A DNA stretch of 64,000 nt from an uncultured Pelagibacteraceae bacterium (GCA_902578775.1 CACHEF010000004.1:62001-126000), one strand, 5' to 3'. Numbered from the stretch's first letter, positions 22,983 to 32,598 are shown. Notes: generated by a model from the sequence alone, not told the origin. Made by a program: numbers and translations.

Positions 22983-23172
22983 TTTTTTACTTATACACTA
23001 AAAATTTATAATAATTTGAAATTTTCGTCACAATTTGTACGAAATTTGAACAATCTTAGCTAAGAGTAATATTTTATGTTAAAAAAATTAATGTTATTAG
23101 TTTTAATGAATAAAGATTCAAGTCATCTAGATAGCAGGTTCTGGGTCCAAAAAATTCTTTTAGAAAAAAAAT

Positions 23173-24348
23173 TTAAATTCTTTCAATACAAATAGCTATT
23201 CCCATTCCGCCACCTATGCAAAGAGTGGCACATCCCTTAGATTTATTCTGTCTGAGCATTTCATAAATTAGCGTAACTAAAATTCTTGCTCCAGATGCAC
23301 CAATAGGATGGCCTAAAGCTATAGCGCCTCCATTAACATTTACTTTTTTTTTATCAATATTAAGCTCTCTAATTACCGCAATACTTTGAGCTGCAAAAGC
23401 CTCATTAATTTCAAATAAATCTATATCATCAATTTTCCAATTTGCTTTCTTTAAAGCAGATTTTACAGCACCAATAGGGCCTAATCCCATTAATGATGGC
23501 TCAACTCCAACTGATGACCAAGAAATTATTTTTACCATTGGTTTTAAAGATTTTTTTTTAACTTCATCTAAAGACGAAAGAACTAAAGCTGCTGCTCCAT
23601 CATTAATACCTGAAGAATTTCCTGCAGTTACTGTTCCATTTTTTTTAAAGGTAGGTTTTAATTTTTTTAAATCTTCAATTTTTAATTTTTCTCTAGGATG
23701 TTCGTCTTTGTTGAAAGAATAATCCGTTAATTTAACTTTAACTAATTCATCATAAAACTTTTTTTGCTTTAAACTAAACTGAGCTTTAATTTGAGATTGT
23801 AAAGCAAATTCATCTTGTTCTTGTCTTGAAATTTTAAATTTATTAGCAATATTTTCAGCAGTAACACCCATATGATAATTATAAAATGCATCAATCAGAC
23901 CATCATAAATCATGGTATCAGTTAATTTATCTTTAGATAATTTTTTTTTATTTCCATATAATAATGCATGGGGTGCTAAAGACATATTTTCTTGACCACC
24001 ACAAATTATATATTTTGCTTCATTAAGTTTGATAGTTTGAAATCCGGATATAACTGACCTTAAACCAGAGCCACAAACTTGATTGACAAGATGTGCTGGT
24101 ATTGACTTTGGCAACCCTGCATTAACTGCGGCTTGTCGAGCTGGATTTTGTCCTGTTCCAGCGGTTAAAACTTGTCCCATGATCACCTCATCAATTTCTG
24201 ATTTATCTATATGAGAACGATTAATTACTTCTTTTATAACTATTGAACCTAATTGATCTGCTTTAATTTGTTTTAAAGAACCTTTATAACTGCCGATTGG
24301 AGTTCTAACAGCAGCAATTATTACAACTTCGTTAAATTTACTAGTCAT
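23173..24348 (-). CDS. Acetyl-CoA acetyltransferase / thiolase
   Basis: 391 aa; [11 protein letters not shown] active-site Cys, [31 protein letters not shown]. Confidence 0.94.
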   Translation of the reverse strand: MTSKFNEVVIIAAVRTPIGSYKGSLKQIKADQLGSIVIKEVINRSHIDKSEIDEVIMGQVLTAGTGQNPARQAAVNAGLPKSIPAHLVNQVCGSGLRSVISGFQTIKLNEAKYIICGGQENMSLAPHALLYGNKKKLSKDKLTDTMIYDGLIDAFYNYHMGVTAENIANKFKISRQEQDEFALQSQIKAQFSLKQKKFYDELVKVKLTDYSFNKDEHPREKLKIEDLKKLKPTFKKNGTVTAGNSSGINDGAAALVLSSLDEVKKKSLKPMVKIISWSSVGVEPSLMGLGPIGAVKSALKKANWKIDDIDLFEINEAFAAQSIAVIRELNIDKKKVNVNGGAIALGHPIGASGARILVTLIYEMLRQNKSKGCATLCIGGGMGIAICIERI

Positions 24349-24421
24349 TTTTAGAATATGTTTTTCAACAAATTACATTAAAAAGTGATAATACTATATA
24401 GTTAAAAATTATAAACAATCA

Positions 24422-24498
24422 GCACCTCTAGCTCAATTGGATAGAGCGGCTGACTACGGATCAGCAGGTTGAGGGTTCGACTCCTTCGAGGTGCGCCA
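24422..24498 (+). tRNA. tRNA-Arg(ACG)
   Basis: GCACCTC...GAGGTGC-G-CCA acceptor stem; anticodon arm GCTGA-CTACGGA-TCAGC; T-arm GGTTCGACTCC; CCA encoded. Confidence 0.96.
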
Positions 24499-24509
24499 TA
24501 AGAAATACT

Positions 24510-24608
24510 ATGATAAATAAGTTTTTTAAAGTATCATTACAAAATTCGATTGTTATCTTTTTTATCTTCATCATTGCAATATTAATAATTTTAACAATCA
24601 TTTTATAA
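24510..24608 (+). CDS. Candidate 32-aa single-TM micro-protein
   Basis: MINKFFKVSLQNSIVIFFIFIIAILIILTIIL; begins 12 nt after the tRNA-Arg and ends just before the hotdog ORF; length and hydrophobicity only. Confidence 0.3.
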   Translation: MINKFFKVSLQNSIVIFFIFIIAILIILTIIL

Positions 24609-24612
24609 ATAT

Positions 24613-25017
24613 ATGGACAATAATTACGAACAAATCAGCAAAAAACCTGGATTTATAAAACATAATGGAGGTTTGCTATTTAGAAATGTTTCTGAAAACG
24701 AGTTTGAGTTTAAATCAATAGTAAATGAAAATCATTTAAATAACTTAGGAATAACACATGGCGGTTATCTTGCTGCTTTAATTGATGCTGGGGCAGGGAC
24801 ATCAGCTCATCGTGTTGCAGATAATGTGCCTTGTGTAACTATTTCTTTAGATCTAAAATTTATAGGTGCCTCTAAAGTAGGAGATGAAATTATTGGCAAA
24901 ACTAAAATACTAAAAAAAACAAATACACTAATTTTTTTATTTTGTGAATTGAGTTGTAATAATAAGATTTTAGCATCAGCTTCTGGTATTTGGAAAATGC
25001 TTAAAGCAAAATCTTAG
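24613..25017 (+). CDS. PaaI-family hotdog-fold thioesterase
   Basis: 134 aa; NNLGITHGGYLAALIDAGAGTSAHR typical of PaaI/YbdB-type thioesterases. Confidence 0.85.
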   Translation: MDNNYEQISKKPGFIKHNGGLLFRNVSENEFEFKSIVNENHLNNLGITHGGYLAALIDAGAGTSAHRVADNVPCVTISLDLKFIGASKVGDEIIGKTKILKKTNTLIFLFCELSCNNKILASASGIWKMLKAKS

Positions 25018-25191
25018 TATTATGAACTTTGCGTATAACTTTTTTATAAAACTTTAAATTAAGAAGAATTAATTAAATTTAAATAAAATGAGAACATTTA
25101 TGACTACGATTCGGCCATGTTTTAGACTATTTTTGTTCTTTAACACCAACAATATCTAGTAGACGAAAAAAAAAATATACCAAAGATAGAT

Positions 25192-27672
25192 ATGATAAAA
25201 AATAAAATTACTGCTGTGCTAGGACCAACTAATACTGGAAAAACTCATCTAGCTATTGAAACCATGCTCTCTTTTGAAAATGGAATGATTGGTTTTCCAC
25301 TAAGATTATTGGCACGAGAAGTATACGATAAAGTAATTAAAAAAATTAATTTAGATAAAGTAGCTTTAATTACAGGTGAGGAAAAGATTATACCATCTAA
25401 TGCAAAATATTTTCTATGTACTGTAGAGTCAATGCCAATCAATAAAGATTTAGAATTTGTGGGAGTTGATGAAATTCAGATGTGTGCTGATCATGAACGA
25501 GGGCATATTTTTACTGATCGTTTATTAAATATGAGAGGAAATAAGTTAACAATGCTGATGGGATCTAGCACCATTAAAAAAATTATTTCAAAATTAAATG
25601 ATGATGTTGAATTTATTAATCGTGAAAGATTATCAAAGCTTACGTATGAAGGTCACAAAAAAATTTCAAGGATAAGTAGAAAAACTGCTATAATAGCTTT
25701 TTCCGCTGAAGAAGTTTATGCAATTGCTGAATTGATTAGAAGACAGAAAGGTGGTGCTGCAATCGTAATGGGCTCATTGAGTCCTAAAACTAGGAATGCA
25801 CAAGTAGAGTTATATCAATCAGGAGATGTTGATTTTTTAGTTGCAACAGATGCTATTGGAATGGGAATAAATATGGATTTAGATTATATTTATTTTTCAA
25901 ACTTAAAAAAATTTGATGGTAAAAAACTCAGAAAATTAAACCTATCTGAGATAGGACAAATCGCTGGAAGAGCAGGACGATATCTTAATGATGGTAGTTT
26001 TGGTATTACAGGTGAATGCAAAGAGATAAATTCTGATGAAGTTGATTTGATAGAGAATCATAAATTTGAGGAAATTAGAACTTTATTTTGGAGAAATTCT
26101 GATCTTAATTTTAATAATCCTCAAAGTTTAATAAAATCTTTAGATGAAAAACCACAACGAGAATGGTTAAGAAAAATTAATGAGTGTGAGGATGAAAAAG
26201 CATTAAAATATTTTCTAAGAGATAAAAATTTTGAAAATATTAATTTAGACAACAAAACACTTAATTTACTTTGGGAATGTTGTCAGATACCTAACTTCGT
26301 TAAAAAAACTTATGGAAACCACTATGAAGTAATAGAAAATGTATTTAAATTTTTATCAAGTGAAAAAGGCAAAATAACCAACGAATTTATGAGATTGCAG
26401 CTCATGAAATTGGATAAATTGGATGGAAATGTAGATTCTTTATCAAATAGAATTGCAAATGTTAGAACTTGGTCATATGTTTCGAATAAAAATAATTGGA
26501 TTGAAAATCAAGAATATTGGATAGAAAAAACAAAAATATTAGAAGATAAACTTTCAGATAGACTACATGAGGAACTTACAAAAACTTTTATTGATAAAAG
26601 AGCTAGTATTCTTGCCAGAGGCTTAAAACAAGATATGGAATTTAAAACAGAAATTATGGAAAATAATGATGTTAAGATTGATGACCAGTTTATAGGAAAA
26701 ATAAATGGTCTTAAATTAGAGTTAGACCTTAAAAAAGGTGCTTTAGAAACTGATATTAAATCATTAAAAAAGGCGGCAAGACAAACAATTGGGCCAGAAT
26801 TAGAAAAAAGAATTCAGAATATAATCGATACAGGTTTAATTGAGCTTAACAACGACTTTAAAATTTATTGGAATAATTTTTCAATAGCAAAACTAACATC
26901 GGGTAATGATTATTTAAATCCAAATTTTGAGTTAATAGTTGACGACATCATTCAACAAGATCAGAGGCTCAAACTTAGTTTATTTATAAAAAAATGGATA
27001 AAAAATAAAATAAATACAGTTTTACGAAGCCTGATTGATTTAAAAAATCTTAAAGATAAGAACTCTTCAATAAAAGCTTTAGCATATCAACTATATGAAA
27101 ATAATGGAGTGCTTAAAAGAGAAGATGTTTTTGAGTATTTAAAAAATTTGGCACAAAACGATAGGAAAATTTTAAGAGACCTGGGAGTTAAATTTGGAAG
27201 ATATCATATTTTCTTACATAAATTGATTAAACCGGAACCAGTAACAATTAGAACTTTGTTATGGAAAAATTATCATCAAAAATATTTTAAACTTAAACCT
27301 CCAGTATTCGGCTTAAATTTTATACATGATATTAATAATAATAATAAAAACTTCATGTTACTTTGTGGGTTTGAAAAATTTGATAATTTTTATATAAGGA
27401 TTGATATTTTAGAAAGATTGTTTGTGCAAATAATTAACTCTGGAAATGAAGAAAATAAAGAGATTAAATTAATTCCTGAAATGTTGAATCTTTTAGGCTG
27501 TAGTAAAGAAAATTTTAAAAAAGTAATACAAAAAATGAGCTACAAAATTATAGAAAAAAATGGAGATATATACTTTAAGTATTCTCCTAAGAAAAAATTT
27601 AAAAAAACATTTAGTAAAAATACTAAAAAAGAAAATCCATTTAATATATTAAAAAAATTAAACTTTAATTAA
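25192..27672 (+). CDS. SUV3-like RNA helicase (DEAD/DEAH superfamily 2)
   Basis: 826 aa; GPTNTGKTHLAIETML, PLRLLAREVYDK, VDEIQMCADHERGHIFTDRLL, GMGINMDLDYI, QIAGRAGRY; SUPV3L1-like layout. Confidence 0.88.
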   Translation: MIKNKITAVLGPTNTGKTHLAIETMLSFENGMIGFPLRLLAREVYDKVIKKINLDKVALITGEEKIIPSNAKYFLCTVESMPINKDLEFVGVDEIQMCADHERGHIFTDRLLNMRGNKLTMLMGSSTIKKIISKLNDDVEFINRERLSKLTYEGHKKISRISRKTAIIAFSAEEVYAIAELIRRQKGGAAIVMGSLSPKTRNAQVELYQSGDVDFLVATDAIGMGINMDLDYIYFSNLKKFDGKKLRKLNLSEIGQIAGRAGRYLNDGSFGITGECKEINSDEVDLIENHKFEEIRTLFWRNSDLNFNNPQSLIKSLDEKPQREWLRKINECEDEKALKYFLRDKNFENINLDNKTLNLLWECCQIPNFVKKTYGNHYEVIENVFKFLSSEKGKITNEFMRLQLMKLDKLDGNVDSLSNRIANVRTWSYVSNKNNWIENQEYWIEKTKILEDKLSDRLHEELTKTFIDKRASILARGLKQDMEFKTEIMENNDVKIDDQFIGKINGLKLELDLKKGALETDIKSLKKAARQTIGPELEKRIQNIIDTGLIELNNDFKIYWNNFSIAKLTSGNDYLNPNFELIVDDIIQQDQRLKLSLFIKKWIKNKINTVLRSLIDLKNLKDKNSSIKALAYQLYENNGVLKREDVFEYLKNLAQNDRKILRDLGVKFGRYHIFLHKLIKPEPVTIRTLLWKNYHQKYFKLKPPVFGLNFIHDINNNNKNFMLLCGFEKFDNFYIRIDILERLFVQIINSGNEENKEIKLIPEMLNLLGCSKENFKKVIQKMSYKIIEKNGDIYFKYSPKKKFKKTFSKNTKKENPFNILKKLNFN

Positions 27673-27675
27673 TCA

Positions 27676-28089
27676 ATGTTTTCCAATAAAAAAAAAGAAA
27701 AAAATAGAGAGTCCGATTTTGTAAAAATTGGCGCATTACTTATTCATGCAGCTAGAATCGATGAGAATTACTCCAAAGAAGAAGAAGAAATTATTAGAAA
27801 AACGTTATTAAATCTTGGTGCAAATAAGAATGACTTAGAATCCTTAATGACTAAAGCAAAACAATGTGAGAATGACTCAAATCAAATATTAGATTTTACA
27901 AGAGAAATTAAAAATCTTGAAGAAATAAATAAGATTAAGATAATAAAATCACTTTGGGAAATTATCTATTCAAATAAAGATGCAGATATTTATGAGACAA
28001 ATTTAATGAGAAGACTTGCAGGACTACTTTATATTGACAGTAAAACCATGGGAGATATTAAAGATAAAATTGAGAAAGATAATTTATAA
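27676..28089 (+). CDS. TerB-like domain protein
   Basis: 137 aa helical; [26 protein letters not shown] ... [12 protein letters not shown] resembles TerB/DjlA-N domain. Confidence 0.65.
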   Translation: MFSNKKKEKNRESDFVKIGALLIHAARIDENYSKEEEEIIRKTLLNLGANKNDLESLMTKAKQCENDSNQILDFTREIKNLEEINKIKIIKSLWEIIYSNKDADIYETNLMRRLAGLLYIDSKTMGDIKDKIEKDNL

Positions 28090-28415
28090 TGACATATATT
28101 GTAAATGACAAATGTATCAAATGTAAACTTACGGACTGTGTTGATGTGTGTCCGGTGGATTGCTTTTACGAAGGTAAAAATATGCTTGTAATTAAACCGG
28201 ATGAGTGTATAGATTGTGGCGTTTGTGAGCCTGAGTGTCCAGTTAGCGCTATCACCGCAGATACAGAGCCAGGCAGCGAAAAATGGTTAGAAATCAATAA
28301 GCAATATTCTGAAATCTGGCCCAATATAAGTGAAAAAAAAGATCCGCCATTGGATCACGAAAAATTTAAAGATGAACAAAATAAGTTTGAAAAATATTTT
28401 AAAGAAAACCTTTAA
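28089..28415 (+). CDS. fdxA: Ferredoxin (7Fe type)
   Basis: 108 aa; [21 protein letters not shown]...[13 protein letters not shown]. Confidence 0.94.
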   Translation: MTYIVNDKCIKCKLTDCVDVCPVDCFYEGKNMLVIKPDECIDCGVCEPECPVSAITADTEPGSEKWLEINKQYSEIWPNISEKKDPPLDHEKFKDEQNKFEKYFKENL

Positions 28416-29274
28416 AAAAAAACCTACTAAAAATAAAAAAAAAAAAGTTGTTTTAAAAAAAACAACTAAAAGCAAAAAAACAAAAAAAAATTTACCAAAA
28501 AAAAAAGTAAATAAAGTTTTAAACAAAAAAATATCTAAAGTTAAAAAGATTGATAACAAAAAAACAACAAGTAAAACTTTACGAAACAATGAAGAAAAAA
28601 CTGAAAATTTAAGAATATCAAAGAGTAATGAGGTAAAACCGGAAATAAAAAAAGTAAAAAAACAAGATTCTGAAAAAAAACAGTACAAAGTAAAAGATTA
28701 TATTGTTTATCCAAAACATGGCGTTGGTCAAATTACAGAATTTAAAAAGATTAATATTGGTGGTATTGATGTTGAAACCTACATTATTAAGTTTGATAAA
28801 GATAAAGCAAATGGAATGGTTCCTGTTAATAAACAATCTCATCTCAGACCATTAGCAACCATTAATCAAGTTAATAAATGTATCTCTATTTTAAAGAGTA
28901 AACCTAAAATTAAGAGGTCAATGTGGAGTAGAAGAGCTCAAGAATACGAAACAAAAATATCTTCTGGAAAAATTTATGAATTAGCTGAAGTTGTAAGAGA
29001 TTTAAATAAAGGTGATGACCTTATGGTTGATCAATCTTACAGTGAAAGACAATTATTCGAAAAAGCATATGAAAGAATTTTATCTGAATTCCAAATAGTA
29101 CTTGGTTTTTCTTTAGAGGATACTCAAAAAAAACTTGATAAAGCGCTAAAAAGAAATTTAGGTGGAGGACAGCAGCCCCCAGCTGCGGTTACACCTTCTA
29201 AAACTTCTGCAGATGAATTACCTACAGAAGAGCCGATAAATGATGCTGATGTAAATGATCCAATTGATGATTAA
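28372..29274 (+). CDS. carD: CarD/TRCF-RID family transcription regulator with Lys-rich N-terminal extension
   Basis: C-terminal ~170 aa: [27 protein letters not shown]...[36 protein letters not shown] is CarD; first ~110 aa Lys-rich and low complexity; exact start uncertain. Confidence 0.88.
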   Translation: MNKISLKNILKKTFKKKPTKNKKKKVVLKKTTKSKKTKKNLPKKKVNKVLNKKISKVKKIDNKKTTSKTLRNNEEKTENLRISKSNEVKPEIKKVKKQDSEKKQYKVKDYIVYPKHGVGQITEFKKINIGGIDVETYIIKFDKDKANGMVPVNKQSHLRPLATINQVNKCISILKSKPKIKRSMWSRRAQEYETKISSGKIYELAEVVRDLNKGDDLMVDQSYSERQLFEKAYERILSEFQIVLGFSLEDTQKKLDKALKRNLGGGQQPPAAVTPSKTSADELPTEEPINDADVNDPIDD

Positions 29275-29317
29275 AAAAAACGCCTCTCAAACAAAAAGTT
29301 ATGAGAAGCGTTTTTTT
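29273..29317 (+). terminator. Bidirectional rho-independent terminator between carD and the basic micro-gene
   Basis: A-run + CGCCTCTCA ... TGAGAAGCG + TTTTTTT; inverted repeat with one mismatch, U-tract on both strands. Confidence 0.85.
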
Positions 29318-29335
29318 GTAAAGATAACTAAGTAA

Positions 29336-29419
29336 CTATCTTCTTCTTCTTTTTTTAGCTTTTTTCTTTTTAGCTTTTTTCTTAGTTTTCTTTGCCGCTT
29401 TTTTTCTTCTCTTAGGCAT
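29336..29419 (-). CDS. 27-aa highly basic, histone-H1-tail-like micro-protein
   Basis: Reverse-strand ATG...TAG: MPKRRKKAAKKTKKKAKKKKAKKRRRR (14 K, 6 R); SD GGGAG 6 nt before ATG; own promoter-like element and terminator. Confidence 0.65.
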   Translation of the reverse strand: MPKRRKKAAKKTKKKAKKKKAKKRRRR

Positions 29420-29441
29420 CTTTAGCTCCCTTTTTTAGTTA

Positions 29442-29461
29442 AACGAATCAAATGATTCGTT
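29442..29461. promoter_or_regulatory. Perfect 9-bp inverted repeat (AACGAATCA-AA-TGATTCGTT) upstream of the basic micro-gene
   Basis: Perfect dyad, 23 bp upstream of the ATG; minus-strand TTGACA at 29494-29499 upstream of it. Confidence 0.55.
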
Positions 29462-29628
29462 ATTAACTTATTTTTATTTTTTTAAACAAGTTATGTCAAT
29501 TCTTTAATTAAATTAAAAAAAAATCAAAAATAAAAAAAATAAGTTTAAAATAAAAAATAATTCATTTTTTTATAATTTAAAAAAAAGTTAATGTTTATGC
29601 GCTTTATAAACAGTTATTTTACAATAAA

Positions 29629-31362
29629 TTAATAAAGTTTTTCTAAATCTTGTTTATATTTTTCTAAAATTTTTTTTCGTTTAAGTTTTAAAGTTGGTGT
29701 TAACATTCCATTATCAATTGTAAATTCTTCTTTAATTAATTTAAATTTCTTAACTTTTTCCACTGATGACAAACTTTTATTTAATCTTTCTATATAAGCT
29801 TCAATATCTTTTTTATTTTCATCTATTTCACTTACAATTAAGGCTACTAAATAAGTCTTTTTATCTCCATAAACTAAACTTTGCTTTATTTTTTCATTTA
29901 GACATAATAAATTTTCAATTTTTGATGGTGAAATGTTATCACCACCTATATTAACTATAATTTCTTTTTTTCTGTCTGTAATCTTTAGATTCCCATCTTT
30001 TGTAATTTCTCCTATATCACCAGTATGCAGCCAGCCATCTTTTATAATTTCTTCTGTTTCTTTTTTCATATTCCAATATCCAAGCATAACATTTTCACCT
30101 CTTACTAATATTTCTCCATCATTAGCAATCTTAATCTCATTAGTTTTAAAAGGTGGACCAACTGTCTCTATCTTAATTTTTCCAGGGATATTGCAGCTTA
30201 CTACAGGAGAGGTTTCTGTTAATCCATAACCCTGTAGAGTTGGCAGTCCTATAGAATTTAAAAATTCACCTATTTTTTTTTCTAAAGCTCCTCCACCAGA
30301 AACGAAGGCTTTTAATTTACCTCCAAATTGTTTTTTAATTTTTTTTCTAACCAATTTTTCACAAAAAAAATTGACAATTTTTTCCTTGAAATTTAGTTTT
30401 TCATTATTCAGATTTTTTGTCCCAAGCAAAATAGTGCTTTCTATTAATTTTTTTTTAAATCCTGTTTGTTTTGAAAAATTAAAAAAAATCTTGTTATATA
30501 AATTTTGGTAGAATCTTGGCACTGCTGTCATAATAGTAGGTTGAGCGACTGCCATATTCAGTAATAACTTTTCTAAACTTTCAGCATAATAAACTTTTGC
30601 TCCTAGAAATATCTGTACATATTGAACTGTGTGTTCATATGAGTGAGATAATGGAAGCCAAGTTAAAAAAACTGGTTTTTCATTTTTAACTAATGTATCT
30701 AGAATGTCTTTTGCACCTTCACAGTTGGATAAAATACCTCCATGACTAAGCATAACGCCTTTAGGATTGCCTGTTGTGCCAGATGTATAAATTATACAAG
30801 CAAGATCATTTCTTTTCAATTTTTGATTATATAAGTTTTTCATAGGATCAAGCTCATTAGATTTATCATGAAAAACTTTTTCAAAAATTTTATTAAAGCA
30901 AACTATATTTTGATTAAATGGTTCTATCGAAATAAGAATTGTTTCATCTTGAATATAATTTTTTATTTTTTTGAATTGTTCAATATTTGAAACTATACAA
31001 ACTTTTGGTTTGCAATCATTTATTATATATTTGTAATCATTTTCTGAATAAGTTGTAAAAAGAGGAACAGTAACTCCGCCTGCATTCATTATAGCTATAT
31101 CAGAAATAAGCCACTCAGGTCTGTTTTCAGATAATAAAATACATCTATCACCTTTAGAAATATTACTTTTCAAATAGTTCGATAAAACTGTAATTTTATT
31201 ATTTGTCTCTCCCCAAGAATAAGAGAATGTTTTATCACCCTTATGTTTTCCTTTGAGTGATATTAAAAAAATATTCTCTTTTTTTTCAAAATTATTTAAA
31301 GTTACTTGTTCAAATTTTTTAAAAAAGAGTTCAACTAGACTATTTATTTCTTTTAATTTCAT
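29629..31362 (-). CDS. Long-chain acyl-CoA synthetase (AMP-forming)
   Basis: LACIIYTSGTTGNPKGVMLSHGG, GYGLTETSPVVSCN, DGWLHTGDIGEITKDGNLKITDRKKEIIV; start set at MKLKEINS because the longer ORF runs into a tRNA. Confidence 0.92.
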   Translation of the reverse strand: MKLKEINSLVELFFKKFEQVTLNNFEKKENIFLISLKGKHKGDKTFSYSWGETNNKITVLSNYLKSNISKGDRCILLSENRPEWLISDIAIMNAGGVTVPLFTTYSENDYKYIINDCKPKVCIVSNIEQFKKIKNYIQDETILISIEPFNQNIVCFNKIFEKVFHDKSNELDPMKNLYNQKLKRNDLACIIYTSGTTGNPKGVMLSHGGILSNCEGAKDILDTLVKNEKPVFLTWLPLSHSYEHTVQYVQIFLGAKVYYAESLEKLLLNMAVAQPTIMTAVPRFYQNLYNKIFFNFSKQTGFKKKLIESTILLGTKNLNNEKLNFKEKIVNFFCEKLVRKKIKKQFGGKLKAFVSGGGALEKKIGEFLNSIGLPTLQGYGLTETSPVVSCNIPGKIKIETVGPPFKTNEIKIANDGEILVRGENVMLGYWNMKKETEEIIKDGWLHTGDIGEITKDGNLKITDRKKEIIVNIGGDNISPSKIENLLCLNEKIKQSLVYGDKKTYLVALIVSEIDENKKDIEAYIERLNKSLSSVEKVKKFKLIKEEFTIDNGMLTPTLKLKRKKILEKYKQDLEKLY

Positions 31363-31368
31363 AACTTT

Positions 31369-31453
31369 TGGTGGGCGAAGAGAGAATCGAACTCTCACTT
31401 CTTGCGAAACACGATTTTGAGTCGTGCGCGTCTACCAGTTCCGCCATTCGCCC
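31369..31453 (-). tRNA. tRNA-Leu(CAA)
   Basis: Reverse strand GGGCGAATGGCGGAACTGGTAGACGCGCACGA-CTCAAAA-TCGTG...GAGAGTTCGATTCTCTCTTCGCCCACCA; long variable arm; CCA encoded. Confidence 0.94.
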
Positions 31454-31514
31454 TTAATATAAAAAATATTTTTTAAATAGTATAAGAACTAAAATTATAT
31501 TAAAAACAAAAAAA

Positions 31515-32120
31515 ATGTTTACTAAACTTTATTATAAATGCTTAAAGTTAGCAGCTCATAAGTACTCAAATTATTTTCTTGGGGCTATTTCTTTTGTAGA
31601 AAGTTCTTTTTTTCCAATTCCTCCCGATATTATGATAGCACCAATGGCAATAGCCAAAAAAAGAGATTATATAAAAATATTTTTAATAGCTACGATATTT
31701 TCTGTGTTAGGGGGAATTTTCGGTTATGTTATTGGAGCCTATTTTTTTGATTTTGCAATGTATATTGTAGAATTCTATAATTACGAGGACAAAGTAGTTG
31801 ATATTAAGGATGCTCTTTCTCAAGGCAGTGGTTTTTATACTTGGCTCGCAATCCTGTTTTTAGCTGGTTTTACCCCATTACCGTATAAAGTTTTTACAAT
31901 AGCTAGTGGTCTAATAAGTTTTAATTTATTTGTCTTTATTTTAATCAGTCTTATTTCAAGAGGACTTAGATTTTTTATAATTTCTTATTTATCATCTAAA
32001 TTTGCAGATAGTTTCAACGATTATATGAACAAATATGGTCAAAAATGGTTTAGCATAACTGGTATAGCTATAGTAATTATTGCTTTTATTTTTTATTTCT
32101 TAGTAAGAACTTATGATTAA
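31515..32120 (+). CDS. DedA/YqaA-type (SNARE-associated) membrane protein
   Basis: 201 aa; FVESSFFPIPPDIMIAPM and FLAGFTPLPYKVFTIASG motifs. Confidence 0.85.
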   Translation: MFTKLYYKCLKLAAHKYSNYFLGAISFVESSFFPIPPDIMIAPMAIAKKRDYIKIFLIATIFSVLGGIFGYVIGAYFFDFAMYIVEFYNYEDKVVDIKDALSQGSGFYTWLAILFLAGFTPLPYKVFTIASGLISFNLFVFILISLISRGLRFFIISYLSSKFADSFNDYMNKYGQKWFSITGIAIVIIAFIFYFLVRTYD

Positions 32121-32598
32121 ATTAAATAAAGATAATTATTTAATAATTTTACTTATATTGAGCATAACAATTTTATTATCAACATTAATAATTGAACACG
32201 GTTTTGGTTATAAACCGTGTAACCTATGCATCATTGAAAGAATTCCCTATGGACTTGCTATAATAATTCTAATCTTGAATTATAATTTTAGATATAATCA
32301 AATTTTTTTCAGTATTTTGCTAATATTGGTTTTTTCTTTTTCTATTATAATTTCAGTCTATCACTTAGGTATTGAGCAAGGTTTTGTTGAAGAATCAACA
32401 GTTTGTAAGTCTAAAAACTTAAATTTAATAACAAAAGAGGATATTTTAAACTCCCTCAAGGAACTTAGAATAAGCTGCAAAGATGTAGCATTTAAAATTT
32501 TTGGTTTTTCGCTTACATCTTATAATCTAATTATAAGTATATTAATGTTTTTATTATCGACTAAAATTTATTTATTAAGTAATGATATCAAGAAATAA
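32113..32598 (+). CDS. Disulfide bond formation protein B family
   Basis: 161 aa, four TMs; GYKPCNLCIIERIPY CxxC motif. Confidence 0.82.
   Translation: MIKLNKDNYLIILLILSITILLSTLIIEHGFGYKPCNLCIIERIPYGLAIIILILNYNFRYNQIFFSILLILVFSFSIIISVYHLGIEQGFVEESTVCKSKNLNLITKEDILNSLKELRISCKDVAFKIFGFSLTSYNLIISILMFLLSTKIYLLSNDIKK

Noticed and set aside
23075-23194. 39-aa plus-strand ORF between aceE and the thiolase
   Set aside because: Overlaps the 3' end of the thiolase antisense; no SD or motif
25078-25190. Possible small RNA or mini-ORF in the gap before the SUV3-like helicase
   Set aside because: No convincing hairpin, terminator or coding frame longer than about 23 codons; probably leader sequence
28287-28688. 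133-aa minus-strand ORF (Phe-rich) in the ORF track
   Set aside because: Antisense shadow of the Lys-rich (AAA) region of carD; poly-Phe composition is expected from complementing poly-Lys codons
28618-28842. 74-aa minus-strand ORF
   Set aside because: Antisense to the conserved CarD domain; no recognisable motifs
31363-31398. N-terminal extension of the acyl-CoA ligase (MRVRFSLRPPKV)
   Set aside because: Overlaps the tRNA-Leu 3' half; translation of tRNA sequence
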